Shown: positions 1 to 5,980, counted from the first letter of the stretch. The stretch is 12,151 bases of DNA from an uncultured Methanofollis sp. (GCF_937919355.1 NZ_CALFSA010000214.1:1-12151), one strand, 5' to 3'. Numbers and translations: made by a program. Notes: generated from the letters alone by a model not told the origin.

Positions 1-5
1 CCCCA

Positions 6-12
6 TTTTTTT
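6..12 (+). terminator. Possible poly-T terminator of an upstream gene
   Basis: Seven consecutive T on the plus strand lie just inside the left edge. Archaeal transcription often ends at such runs without a strong hairpin. No gene upstream of it is visible, so this is only a possibility. Confidence 0.2.
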
Positions 13-48
13 CTGAATGTCCTCTTCCCGCCCACACCCTCGCAAGGG

Positions 49-63
49 GTTAGGTATATCAGT
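49..63 (+). promoter_or_regulatory. Candidate TATA promoter of the sulfur/Fe-S operon
   Basis: A TATA-like core (ggtatatc) lies in otherwise GC-rich DNA before the first gene of the plus-strand operon. Transcription would begin about 25 bases later, near 80-85. That leaves a leader of about 55-60 bases to the ATG at 140. It is the only AT-rich core before that gene. Confidence 0.4.
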
Positions 64-139
64 CGAGGCATCCACCGACGGGTGCATAGGGGGACTGTGT
101 CATGTATCATGGGCAGATTGCGAGAGTGGAGAGGAGAGG

Positions 140-382
140 ATGAAGAGGGAGATCAGGCCTGACCGCGAACTCGACTGCATCGGCCTCTACTGCCCCATGC
201 CGATCGCCCGCACGAAAGAGGAGATCGAGAAGATCAGGGTCGGGGAGGTTCTGAAGGTTGAGGCCGACGACCCGGCCGCGGAGGAGGACATCACGCGGTG
301 GGCGAAACGGGTCGGTCACGAGATCGTGAGTTTCGAAAAAGATGAGGGGATTCTGACATTTTACATCAGAAGGACGAAGTGA
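140..382 (+). CDS. TusA/SirA-family sulfur carrier protein
   Basis: This 80-residue protein belongs to the TusA family of small sulfur carriers, which hold a persulfide on a conserved cysteine and pass it to other proteins. The signature is complete: an LDCIGLYCPMP segment at residues 11-21 gives the CPxP motif, with Cys18 as the predicted carrier. A second cysteine (Cys13) precedes it. Residues 24-80 match the family's helix and strand pattern. The frame is open from position 17. I chose ATG 140 because a GGAGAGG ribosome site sits directly before it, the family is about 75-80 residues, and the preceding 41 residues resemble nothing in the family. It is the first gene of a five-gene operon, 9 bases before a DsrE-like gene. 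TusA and DsrE proteins are known partners in sulfur relays, so a role in moving sulfur to the Fe-S scaffold downstream is a reasonable inference. The actual partner is not known. Confidence 0.9.
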   Translation: MKREIRPDRELDCIGLYCPMPIARTKEEIEKIRVGEVLKVEADDPAAEEDITRWAKRVGHEIVSFEKDEGILTFYIRRTK

Positions 383-391
383 GGGAGGAAA

Positions 392-751
392 ATGGCGAAG
401 ATACTCTATGTCCAGACAAGCGGGACAAACACGCCCGAGAGGTTGTACGCCCCCTTTATCCTGGGGGCGACCGCCGCCGCAATGGGTGTGGAGGCGGCGA
501 TCTTCTTCATGATCAGGGGGATCACTGCTGTCAGGAGAGGGGAGGCGGAGAAGATCCGGATCGGTGCCTTTCCCACACTTGCAGAGGCGATGCGGCAGGC
601 GATCGATGCCGGGGTGAAGATCTACATCTGCGAACAGAGCACGCAACTCCTCGGCATCCCGCGGGGCGACTTCATCCCTGAAGGGATCATCGCCGGGGGA
701 GCGACCCTCAATGACCTGGCGCTGGACGCCGACGCGGTGATGTCATTCTGA
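392..751 (+). CDS. DsrE-family protein
   Basis: This 119-residue single-domain protein has the DsrE/DsrF-like fold, judged by its pattern. It has an N-terminal strand (KILYVQTSG), a helix, a second strand (EAAIFFMIRG, about 34-43), and a later strand ending in a cysteine (KIYICEQS, Cys80). Cys80 sits where this family carries its conserved, potentially persulfide-bearing cysteine. The C-terminal GIIAGGATLNDLALDADAV segment is also typical. These proteins are cytoplasmic and take part in sulfur transfer or are of unknown role in archaea. ATG 392 has a GGGAGGA ribosome site three bases upstream. It lies 9 bases after the TusA-like gene and 11 before the IscS-like gene, so all three are probably co-transcribed. 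I infer that it exchanges sulfur with the TusA-like protein. It has one clear cysteine and is not a DsrEFH complex, since no DsrF or DsrH neighbour is present. Confidence 0.85.
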   Translation: MAKILYVQTSGTNTPERLYAPFILGATAAAMGVEAAIFFMIRGITAVRRGEAEKIRIGAFPTLAEAMRQAIDAGVKIYICEQSTQLLGIPRGDFIPEGIIAGGATLNDLALDADAVMSF

Positions 752-762
752 AGGAGGGGAGG

Positions 763-1911
763 ATGGTCTATCTTGATCATGCGTCGTCTGTCCCCGTCGA
801 CCCCCGTGTCCTTGCCTTTGCCGGGCGGTACCTGAAGGAGGAGTACGGCAACCCCTCGTCCCTGTACGCCCTCGGCCTTTCGGCGAAGCAGGCGGTGGAA
901 GAGGCGCGGGTGGGGGTGGCGGCCCTCGTCCATGCGGAGACGCCCTCCACGATTGTCTTTACCGGGAGTGCGACCGAGTCCAACAACCTGGCGATACGGG
1001 GGACGGCGCTCAGGAACAGGAAAAAAGGGAAAGGCATCCTTGTCAGTGTGATAGAACACGTCTCCGTCCTGAACCCGGCGAAGGATCTCCAGAAGCAGGG
1101 GTTCGACCTCGGGTTCGTGCCGGTGGACCACTACGGGGTCGTCGACCTCGGTTTCCTGGAGGAGCACCTCACGCCCGGGACGACCATCGTCTCGGTCAAT
1201 TATGCGAATGACGAGATCGGGACCGTGGAACCGGTCCGGGAGGCGGCGGCGATCGTGCACGAGAAGGGGGCGTTCCTCCATGTCAATGCGACGGCGGCCG
1301 GGGGCCGGATTCCGATCGACGTGCAGAAAGACGGGATCGACCTCCTGACCCTCTCCGGGAATGACCTCGGCGGGCCGCGGGGTGCGGCGGCACTCTACAT
1401 CAGACCGGGCGTGAAGGTCCAGACCGTGATCCCGGGCGGCGGGCAGGAGAAAGGCCTGCGGTCGGGGACAGAGAATGTCTTTGCGGTCGCGGGGATGGGG
1501 GAGGCGGCCCGCATCGCCGCCCTGGAGATGGAGGGCGAGATGGCACGGGAGAAGGCGATCAGGGATAGCCTGATCGAGGAGGTGCTGACGATCGAGGATT
1601 CATACCTCACCGGCCACCCTGACTTCCGCCTCCCGAACCACGCAAGTTTCAGGTTCTCGAGGATCGAGGGGGAGAGCATCCTCCTGAACCTGGACACCTT
1701 CTTCGGCATCCAGGTGGCGACCGGGTCGGCGTGCACCTCGCGGACCCTGGAACCGTCCCATGTGCTCCTCGCCATCGGCCTTGCGCACGAGGAGGCCCAT
1801 GGCTCGGTGGTGATGAGCCTCGGGCGGTCGAATGCCATGGATGACGTGCCTCTTGTCAGGCGGGCGATGAAGGAGACGGTGACGAGGCTGCGATCGATCT
1901 CTCCCCTGTAA
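763..1911 (+). CDS. IscS/NifS-family protein lacking the PLP lysine
   Basis: At 382 residues this is a full-length class V aminotransferase-fold protein of the NifS/IscS group, aligning end to end with bacterial IscS. Retained features are the ATES phosphate-binding segment (Thr71), the histidine that stacks on PLP (His99), the ANDEIG segment (149-153) and the mobile-loop cysteine in GSACTS (Cys324). The lysine motif is broken: IscS has SGHKLYGPKG, but here residues 198-207 read SGNDLGGPRG, so Asp201 replaces the PLP-binding lysine. Asn175 replaces the aspartate that pairs with the pyridine nitrogen, Ala178 the nearby glutamine and Asn200 the phosphate-binding histidine. Normal cysteine desulfurase activity is therefore very unlikely. 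The reading frame is intact and sits within an operon, so it is not a decaying gene. From memory, Archaeoglobus fulgidus IscS has an Asp at the same position and forms a complex with IscU. The likely role is as a partner of the IscU encoded next, supplying the cysteine ligand or persulfide. ATG 763 follows a strong AAGGAGGGGAGG ribosome site. Confidence 0.92.
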   Translation: MVYLDHASSVPVDPRVLAFAGRYLKEEYGNPSSLYALGLSAKQAVEEARVGVAALVHAETPSTIVFTGSATESNNLAIRGTALRNRKKGKGILVSVIEHVSVLNPAKDLQKQGFDLGFVPVDHYGVVDLGFLEEHLTPGTTIVSVNYANDEIGTVEPVREAAAIVHEKGAFLHVNATAAGGRIPIDVQKDGIDLLTLSGNDLGGPRGAAALYIRPGVKVQTVIPGGGQEKGLRSGTENVFAVAGMGEAARIAALEMEGEMAREKAIRDSLIEEVLTIEDSYLTGHPDFRLPNHASFRFSRIEGESILLNLDTFFGIQVATGSACTSRTLEPSHVLLAIGLAHEEAHGSVVMSLGRSNAMDDVPLVRRAMKETVTRLRSISPL

Positions 1912-1915
1912 TGAT

Positions 1916-1922
1916 GGAGGTG
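1916..1922 (+). promoter_or_regulatory. Ribosome binding site that sets the IscU start
   Basis: GGAGGTG lies six bases before ATG 1929. Two earlier in-frame ATGs (1911 and 1914) have no such site, and 1911 overlaps the IscS stop. This favours the 140-residue form of IscU. Confidence 0.7.
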
Positions 1923-1928
1923 TGGGAT

Positions 1929-2351
1929 ATGGAGGACAGGCCGCAGATCGGCTATTCAAAGAAGGTGATGGACCACTTCATGAACCCCCGCAATGTCGGG
2001 GATATCGAGAATGCCGACGGTATCGGGACGGTGGGAAACCCTGTCTGCGGGGACCTGATGCAGGTCTCGATCAGGGTCGAGAACGACATCATCACCGATA
2101 TCAAGTTCAAGACCTTCGGGTGCGGGTCGGCGATCGCCACCGCGAGCATGGTCACCGAGATGGCGAAAGGGAAGAATATCGAGGAGGCATTGAAGATCAC
2201 GCGGCAGGACGTCGCCGACGAACTCGAAGGTCTGCCGCCGGTGAAGATGCACTGCTCGAACCTGGCGGCCGACGCCCTGCATGAGGCGATCAAGGACTAC
2301 CGGGCGAAGAAGGAGGGTAGGAAGGAGGCGATCGAAGAACCGGCACGCTGA
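1929..2351 (+). CDS. iscU: Fe-S cluster assembly scaffold IscU/NifU N-terminal type
   Basis: This 140-residue protein is an IscU-type scaffold, on which a [2Fe-2S] cluster is assembled from iron and sulfur before transfer to target proteins. All three cluster cysteines are present: Cys40 in GNPVCGD, Cys65 in FGCGSAIA and Cys109 in KMHCS. So are the conserved Asp42 and His108. The LPPVK motif (102-106), recognised in bacteria by the HscA chaperone, is also conserved, although no HscA or HscB gene is nearby. The C-terminal 15 residues are charged and probably disordered. It follows the IscS-like gene by 17 bases and overlaps the next gene by one base (TGATG). Because its IscS partner lacks the PLP lysine, sulfur must reach this scaffold another way: sulfide, or persulfide from the TusA/DsrE-like proteins. 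The family assignment is secure; the sulfur route is inference. Confidence 0.95.
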   Translation: MEDRPQIGYSKKVMDHFMNPRNVGDIENADGIGTVGNPVCGDLMQVSIRVENDIITDIKFKTFGCGSAIATASMVTEMAKGKNIEEALKITRQDVADELEGLPPVKMHCSNLAADALHEAIKDYRAKKEGRKEAIEEPAR

Positions 2352-2995
2352 TGAGGGGAGTAGTCGAAGAGATGGTGATGCCAGAGGGATGCTACAGTAT
2401 CACCGATCTCATGCTCCTCATGACCGACAGGATCGGTGAGACGGCGAGGAGTCTTGACGCCGCCGAGACAGGCGCGTTTGTCGACGCCATTCTTGCGGCA
2501 CGGAGGATCTATGTGGTGGGTGCGGGGAGGTCAGGCCTTGTCGCCCGCGCCTTTGCGATGCGCCTGATGCACCTCGGGATGGAGTCCTATGTCATCGGGG
2601 AGACGATCACCCCGGCACTGCACGAGGGTGACCTCCTTGTCGCCTTCTCCGGGTCGGGGGAGACGCACTCGATCGTCGAGTTCTGCGAGACGGCACAGGG
2701 CCTCGGCGGCCAGGTCTGTCTCCTCACCACAACTCCGGACTCGACCCTCGGCCGTACCGCCGATCTCGTCGTGGACCTCGGCGTGGCGTCGCCACCGGTC
2801 CATGAAGCCCCGGGGCAGTATGAGGTGCGGCAACTCACAGGCCAGTACCGGTCTGCTTCCCCGGACTTCGCCCCCTTCGGGACGCTCTTCGAGATGACGG
2901 CACTCATCTTCTCTGATGCGGTCCTCTCCGCCCTGATGGAACTGAAGCACTGCAGTCTCGACGAGATAAAGGGACGGATCTCAAATATCCAGTGA
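2351..2995 (+). CDS. hxlB: 6-phospho-3-hexuloisomerase (SIS domain)
   Basis: This 214-residue cytoplasmic sugar isomerase interconverts D-arabino-hex-3-ulose 6-phosphate and fructose 6-phosphate. In archaea lacking the oxidative pentose pathway, this step, with hexulose-phosphate synthase, supplies ribulose 5-phosphate. The evidence is a SIS domain with GAGRSG (57-62), a following RAFAMRLMHLG helix typical of this enzyme, GETITP (83-88), the SGSGET phosphate-binding loop (100-105) and PFGTLFE (175-181), whose Glu181 fits the catalytic position. Residues about 150-174 form an insert that looks longer than in short homologues and may be a flexible loop. ATG 2351 overlaps the IscU stop, implying translational coupling. 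Later ATGs at 2372 and 2378 are possible starts, as the first 12 residues are not conserved. Its place behind Fe-S genes has no obvious biochemical reason. No synthase gene lies in the window. Confidence 0.92.
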   Translation: MRGVVEEMVMPEGCYSITDLMLLMTDRIGETARSLDAAETGAFVDAILAARRIYVVGAGRSGLVARAFAMRLMHLGMESYVIGETITPALHEGDLLVAFSGSGETHSIVEFCETAQGLGGQVCLLTTTPDSTLGRTADLVVDLGVASPPVHEAPGQYEVRQLTGQYRSASPDFAPFGTLFEMTALIFSDAVLSALMELKHCSLDEIKGRISNIQ

Positions 2996-3199
2996 TCAAC
3001 GTCTCAAATACGCCCTGCCAGCAAGAGCAAGGCCACTGCAGACTGCAATGAGGGCGGCGACGACACTGAGGGAGAAGATGTATCGAGCCAGCACCTCGGC
3101 CCTCCCGGTCACGGCATAACTGCCGAGTCCGACGAGGAGGAGGCACCCTGCCGCCGCCCATGCCGATCCTATCCCCAGTTTCAGGAGGTCCTGTCCCAT
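2996..3199 (-). CDS. Small two-helix membrane protein, unknown function
   Basis: A 67-residue hydrophobic protein that I do not recognise. It has two predicted membrane helices, about residues 9-31 and 42-63, joined by a short polar loop (TGRAEVLAR), and ends in a positively charged tail (RAYLRR). That pattern predicts a cytoplasmic C-terminus. The frame is open to an ATG at 3223, giving 75 residues. I prefer ATG 3199 because the TATA-like core at 3232-3246 would start transcription near 3212, after the earlier ATG. Its stop codon abuts the hxlB stop exactly: the two TGA codons on opposite strands form TGATCA. It is the only gene between hxlB and the AT-rich gap. The promoter and the clean membrane pattern argue that it is real, but it is short and unsupported by any family. 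Confidence 0.55.
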   Translation of the reverse strand: MGQDLLKLGIGSAWAAAGCLLLVGLGSYAVTGRAEVLARYIFSLSVVAALIAVCSGLALAGRAYLRR

Positions 3200-3231
3200 G
3201 GTATCCCCATGCCACCGGATCATCAGGACGA

Positions 3232-3246
3232 ACCATATACTTTTTG
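3232..3246 (-). promoter_or_regulatory. TATA promoter for the small membrane protein
   Basis: On the minus strand this reads as an A-rich stretch followed by GTATATGG, a good archaeal TATA element with an upstream purine-rich BRE-like segment. Predicted initiation is near 3212, which gives a leader of about 12 bases to ATG 3199. Confidence 0.45.
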
Positions 3247-3457
3247 ATATGTGTTTTATCGGTTATCTGGACAATAATATGAACAATATATCACACCACA
3301 GGGCATTTTTTACAAAATATACCCGAATCCGATATTGATCTCAGGACCTGATGATAGACACCTTCTTCTGTGGATTGATAGCCTTCCCATGATCGCTGTA
3401 CTTACCCCATCCTCCTGCTCATGCCTGATGTTTTCAGCCCGGAACACCATGCACCCC
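3247..3457. other. AT-rich intergenic stretch with no recognisable gene
   Basis: This segment is visibly more AT-rich than its surroundings, with several A/T-only runs near 3270-3330, including a T-run at 3306-3311. It lies between two divergently transcribed genes. The only frame through its right part (3335-3520, plus) has no ribosome site, no family resemblance, and overlaps the start of the next gene. I see no tRNA-like fold or repeat. It is probably a regulatory spacer. Confidence 0.4.
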
Positions 3458-3468
3458 TATTTATTTTC
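3456..3468 (+). promoter_or_regulatory. Candidate TATA promoter for the 96-residue protein
   Basis: The core ctatttatttt lies about 33 bases before ATG 3495. Predicted initiation is near 3486, so the mRNA would have an almost absent leader. That fits the lack of a GGAGG site before this ATG. Confidence 0.45.
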
Positions 3469-3494
3469 TCCGCGGAAACCTATCTCTGAGAACC

Positions 3495-3785
3495 ATGAGC
3501 GAACAGAAGGGACACTTTGAATCAGGCAGGTGGGTCGAGGACAGGGAACCTGAGGCCGCCCCGGAAACTCCGAAGGGACCTCAGGTGGATGAGATGGTGC
3601 ACGAGGCATCGACTTCGGTGAAAAAAGCGATCGACGACGTCGTCCACCTGGGCAAACACCTCTTCGGGACGAAGGAGGGGCGTGATCACCTGGAGAAGAA
3701 GGTGCGGGCGGCCGGCGCCGAACTTGAGAAGGCGATCGGCGAGGTCGCCGAGACGGCACGCCGGAACCTGGAGAGGAAAGGCTGA
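3495..3785 (+). CDS. Small charged helical protein, unknown function
   Basis: A 96-residue soluble protein without a family I can name. The N-terminal third (residues 1-30) is polar and proline-rich, with an aromatic HFESGRWVED segment at 7-16, and is probably disordered. Residues 31-96 look like two or three amphipathic helices rich in Lys, Glu and Ala, with hydrophobic residues spaced for helix packing (EMVHEASTSVKKAIDDVVHLGKHLF, in part). It contains no cysteine and no membrane segment. A helical oligomer or DNA/membrane-associated stress protein is conceivable, but nothing shows this. ATG 3495 is chosen because it follows a TATA element at a leaderless distance. It ends 9 bases before the convergent DUF3795 gene. 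Its codon use matches the genuine genes nearby, which supports it being real. Confidence 0.75.
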   Translation: MSEQKGHFESGRWVEDREPEAAPETPKGPQVDEMVHEASTSVKKAIDDVVHLGKHLFGTKEGRDHLEKKVRAAGAELEKAIGEVAETARRNLERKG

Positions 3786-3794
3786 GGGAGGCCC

Positions 3795-4094
3795 CTATTC
3801 CCTCCGGGCGAGGAGCCGTGCCTTCTTCATCGCAAGCCTGACCCTGGCCTCTTCCTCGCCCACGTCAGGGTTCCTGTACCGGGTGAAACGCTCGCAGAGC
3901 AGGTCGGGGCACTCGCCGCAGTGGGTGAAGTGCCGTTCCCTGATACAGCAGGCATACACCGGACAGATCTCCGCACCGACAAATGCCGTCCAGAAGGGCC
4001 GCCCCTGTACATGGTCGCATCCGCCGCACTCCTGCCGGTACTCGCACTCGCCGCAGATCACACCGCAGACAGCGGTCCTGATCTCGGGTCCCAT
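3795..4094 (-). CDS. DUF3795 cysteine-rich protein
   Basis: This 99-residue protein matches the DUF3795 pattern, a family of small cysteine-rich proteins common in methanogens and anaerobic bacteria and of unknown function. It has eleven cysteines: a first cluster CGVICGECEYRQECGGC (Cys10, 14, 17, 23, 26), a middle set (Cys44, 49, 50) and a CGECPDLLC cluster (Cys59, 62, 67). The FTRYRNPD segment at 70-77 and a basic C-terminal helix are also usual. The spacing suggests binding of zinc or an Fe-S cluster, which is inference. There is no membrane segment. ATG 4094 has a GGAGTGA ribosome site upstream, and the gene starts 9 bases after the stop of the glycine-zipper/coiled-coil gene, so the two are probably one transcript. 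A link between them is not otherwise evident. Confidence 0.9.
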   Translation of the reverse strand: MGPEIRTAVCGVICGECEYRQECGGCDHVQGRPFWTAFVGAEICPVYACCIRERHFTHCGECPDLLCERFTRYRNPDVGEEEARVRLAMKKARLLARRE

Positions 4095-4103
4095 GGGTGA
4101 CGC

Positions 4104-4889
4104 TCACTCCTCTTCGAGTGCCGCCCGCGCCCCTTCGATCATCGAGCGTGCAGCCCTGATCTTCGACCTGGCCGCACCGTACTCGCCACCGTCACAGGCG
4201 TCTTCGGCCTCAGTATAGAGGCGTTCGGCCCGCTCGACCCGTGCCCGTACCTTTTTCACCTTCCCTTTCTGCCCGTCCTCTTCAAGAAGGTCGATCTCCT
4301 CGCGGAGCGTCAGCAGGTCACCGGAGACCTCTTCGAGTTCGGCACGCACCGCGTCCTCCTCGGCCTCGACTTCGGCCCTCTTCTCGCGGTTCCTCTCGCG
4401 GGCCATCTCCTGTGCCTCTGCCCGGGCGTTTTTGATCTCCCCGATCTCGTCCTCCACCTCCTTCACCTTCTCTGCAAGGAGAGCGGCGAAGGCGGTCCTG
4501 TCCTCGCGGGACTCCTCATATCCCTGGTACGCCTCATACGCCCCGCCCGCGGCGGCACCGCCCAGAGCGTCGGTGACGCTCCCCTCCTCCCGCCGCAGGA
4601 TCCCGCCAAGGACGCTCCCCACACCGGCACCGACAAGGGCCCCCATCAGGCCCCGTGTGACCTCTTTTTTCTCTCGCACGACGGTGTAGGTCACCTTCAC
4701 ATTCTTCCCGGCCGGCGCAACCTGCAGTGTCCCCTGCTCTCCTGTTCTTCTGACGTCCATCGTGGCGTTCTGGCCGTCCCTCTTCTCGCCGGTGATCTCA
4801 GTCCCCTCAAGGGCAAGGTGGGATACCAGGCGTTCCAGAAAGTCGTCGTAGCAGTCGGCCACACCCTGGCCATAATATATATAGGACAT
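4104..4889 (-). CDS. Glycine-zipper and coiled-coil protein, unknown function
   Basis: A 261-residue protein with three visible parts. Residues 1-75 look like a small alpha/beta domain (YYGQGVADCYDDFLERLVSHL, then beta strands up to VKVTYTVV). Residues 79-122 are a glycine-rich, weakly hydrophobic stretch with GxxxG spacing (GALVGAGVGSVLGG, GGAAAGGAYEAY), similar to glycine-zipper segments that insert into or associate with membranes. Residues 126-205 are highly charged, with a heptad pattern that predicts a long coiled coil, followed by a shorter helical pair rich in Arg and Ala. I do not recognise a family. ATG 4889 lies about 30 bases from a strong TATA element, giving a nearly leaderless message. 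The DUF3795 gene follows by 9 bases. A scaffold or membrane-associated oligomer is plausible but unproven. Confidence 0.85.
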   Translation of the reverse strand: MSYIYYGQGVADCYDDFLERLVSHLALEGTEITGEKRDGQNATMDVRRTGEQGTLQVAPAGKNVKVTYTVVREKKEVTRGLMGALVGAGVGSVLGGILRREEGSVTDALGGAAAGGAYEAYQGYEESREDRTAFAALLAEKVKEVEDEIGEIKNARAEAQEMARERNREKRAEVEAEEDAVRAELEEVSGDLLTLREEIDLLEEDGQKGKVKKVRARVERAERLYTEAEDACDGGEYGAARSKIRAARSMIEGARAALEEE

Positions 4890-4910
4890 GCGTATCTCAT
4901 CTGCATTCTA

Positions 4911-4927
4911 AAATTTAAAATATAAAA
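4911..4927 (-). promoter_or_regulatory. TATA promoter of the glycine-zipper/DUF3795 operon
   Basis: A 17-base run made only of A and T, containing TTTATATTTTAAA on the minus strand, stands out in GC-rich DNA. Its centre is about 30 bases before ATG 4889, which predicts a very short leader. Confidence 0.6.
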
Positions 4928-4993
4928 CTGCCGGTTTGTACGGGTGCGGCAAGTCGCCTCTTCCTGCGCCTCGTTGTCGCTCCCTGAGGGACG

Positions 4994-5257
4994 TCACAGG
5001 GGTACGCCAAGCAGGTGGAGCACGACAACGATCACCACGCCGATAACGCCGCCGATTGCACTGATCAAGACGGTGATAATATCTATCGGGATGTCTGGCC
5101 TGCCAAAGAGCGCCATCAGGTTGAATAGGTCGATCAGGAAGAGGACGACGATGCCGAGGATGGCGTTGATGACCAGGGCGGCGACGCTTTTGACGAAGTA
5201 ATACAGCAGCACCGCCACAATCACGGCGAGGATGATCCCGATGATCTCTCCGAGCAT
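4994..5257 (-). CDS. BofA-family small membrane protein
   Basis: This 87-residue protein is almost entirely hydrophobic, with three membrane helices at about residues 3-21, 25-48 and 57-83. The order and motifs (VKSVAALVINAILGIVVLF, then a Pro-containing PIDIITVLISAIGGVIG, then VVLHLLGV) match the BofA family. In Bacillus, BofA restrains the SpoIVFB protease during pro-sigma-K processing. Archaea have no sigma-K, so that function cannot apply, and the archaeal role is unknown; control of a membrane protease is one possibility. ATG 5257 sits about 23 bases from the centre of a TATA element, so translation is probably leaderless. A gap of 104 bases with its own promoter separates it from the next gene, so it is likely a single-gene unit. 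Confidence 0.85.
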   Translation of the reverse strand: MLGEIIGIILAVIVAVLLYYFVKSVAALVINAILGIVVLFLIDLFNLMALFGRPDIPIDIITVLISAIGGVIGVVIVVVLHLLGVPL

Positions 5258-5273
5258 GCCCTACTGTCTGCTG

Positions 5274-5286
5274 CATAATATATATC
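5274..5286 (-). promoter_or_regulatory. TATA promoter of the BofA-family gene
   Basis: GATATATATTATG on the minus strand is a strong TATA element. Its centre lies about 23 bases from ATG 5257, so the first transcribed base and the start codon should nearly coincide. Confidence 0.6.
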
Positions 5287-5512
5287 TGCGGGTCACGCCC
5301 CCGACTGCGAGGGTGACGTACCACATGCCTGCATCAGGGATGGCAGCATCGACCGGGTGGTGCGAATGCACTCCTGTCGCCTGAAGTGCGAGGGTAGGTG
5401 AGGCGGGAGATCGTGCGGTCTGTCAGATCGAAAAGAGGCAAGGGCAGGTTCACCCCGCCTGCAGGTTGCACTGGTGCGGCCACCGATAAGGTCTGCCACC
5501 GCAGGCAGATCT

Positions 5513-5980
5513 CTACCTCTCCCTGACCGAGACCTTTGTCGTCTTTCCGAAGGGCACGTTGAACGAGATGATGCCTGCATCGACGGTCATCGTGCCCTCT
5601 GCCGTCACCTCCAGTTCGCCGGAGAGGATCAGGGTGCCGGCCGCGGAGAGCATGGCCATGGTGTCCATGGTGACCGGGATGGCAACCTCTGTCCTGTTGT
5701 ATGCCGGGATAACAATCTCTTCGCTTCTCCCGGACCCCAGGAACACTTCTCTTCCTTCTTTCGAGTAGGAGACATTCACAGACACGTCCCTGACTGTTAT
5801 CCCGATCGGGTTCGGGTTGTTCACGGCAAGGTCGACCTCCAGGTCCATGCTCTCCAGGGTGAGGCCGGTGACGGCGATGCCTGTCACCGTGACCTCGGGC
5901 GGCCTGAGAGGCGGGCCTCCGGCACACCCCGCGACGAAGGCCGCGGCCACGAGGACGGCAAGGGCAGGTGCAAGTTTCAT
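5513..5980 (-). CDS. LEA14-like (LEA_2/WHy domain) lipoprotein
   Basis: A 155-residue secreted lipoprotein. Residues 1-19 form a signal peptide ending in a lipobox (FVAGC), so Cys19 should be lipidated and the protein anchored to the outer face of the membrane. Residues 28-155 match the LEA_2/WHy domain: alternating beta strands with the hallmark NNPNPIGI turn (54-61) and a late strand pair (LEVTAEGTMTVD, VPFGKTTKVSV). Such proteins occur in many archaea and are linked in plants to desiccation stress; the archaeal role is unknown. The frame stays open 65 codons further upstream to 6175, but ATG 5980 has an AGGAAGGATC ribosome site directly before it, starts a perfect signal peptide and lies the right distance from a TATA element. 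It is transcribed away from the deformylase-like gene. Confidence 0.88.
   Translation of the reverse strand: MKLAPALAVLVAAAFVAGCAGGPPLRPPEVTVTGIAVTGLTLESMDLEVDLAVNNPNPIGITVRDVSVNVSYSKEGREVFLGSGRSEEIVIPAYNRTEVAIPVTMDTMAMLSAAGTLILSGELEVTAEGTMTVDAGIISFNVPFGKTTKVSVRER

Noticed and set aside
17..139. 41-residue N-terminal extension of the TusA-like protein
   Set aside because: It would overlap the TATA-like element at 49-63 and makes the protein far longer than the family; ATG 140 has its own ribosome site.
763..1911. Considered the lysine-less IscS as a pseudogene
   Set aside because: The frame is complete, spacing and ribosome site are good, most of the fold is conserved, and the four changes are concentrated at PLP contacts, which suggests selection rather than decay.
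3335..3520. 61-codon plus-strand frame before the 96-residue gene
   Set aside because: No ribosome site, no family resemblance, lies in AT-rich spacer and overlaps the next start.
5334..5927. Minus-strand frame of 197 codons overlapping the LEA14-like gene
   Set aside because: It is on the same strand but another frame than a gene with a lipobox and WHy features, and its product is low-complexity Arg/His/Pro-rich.
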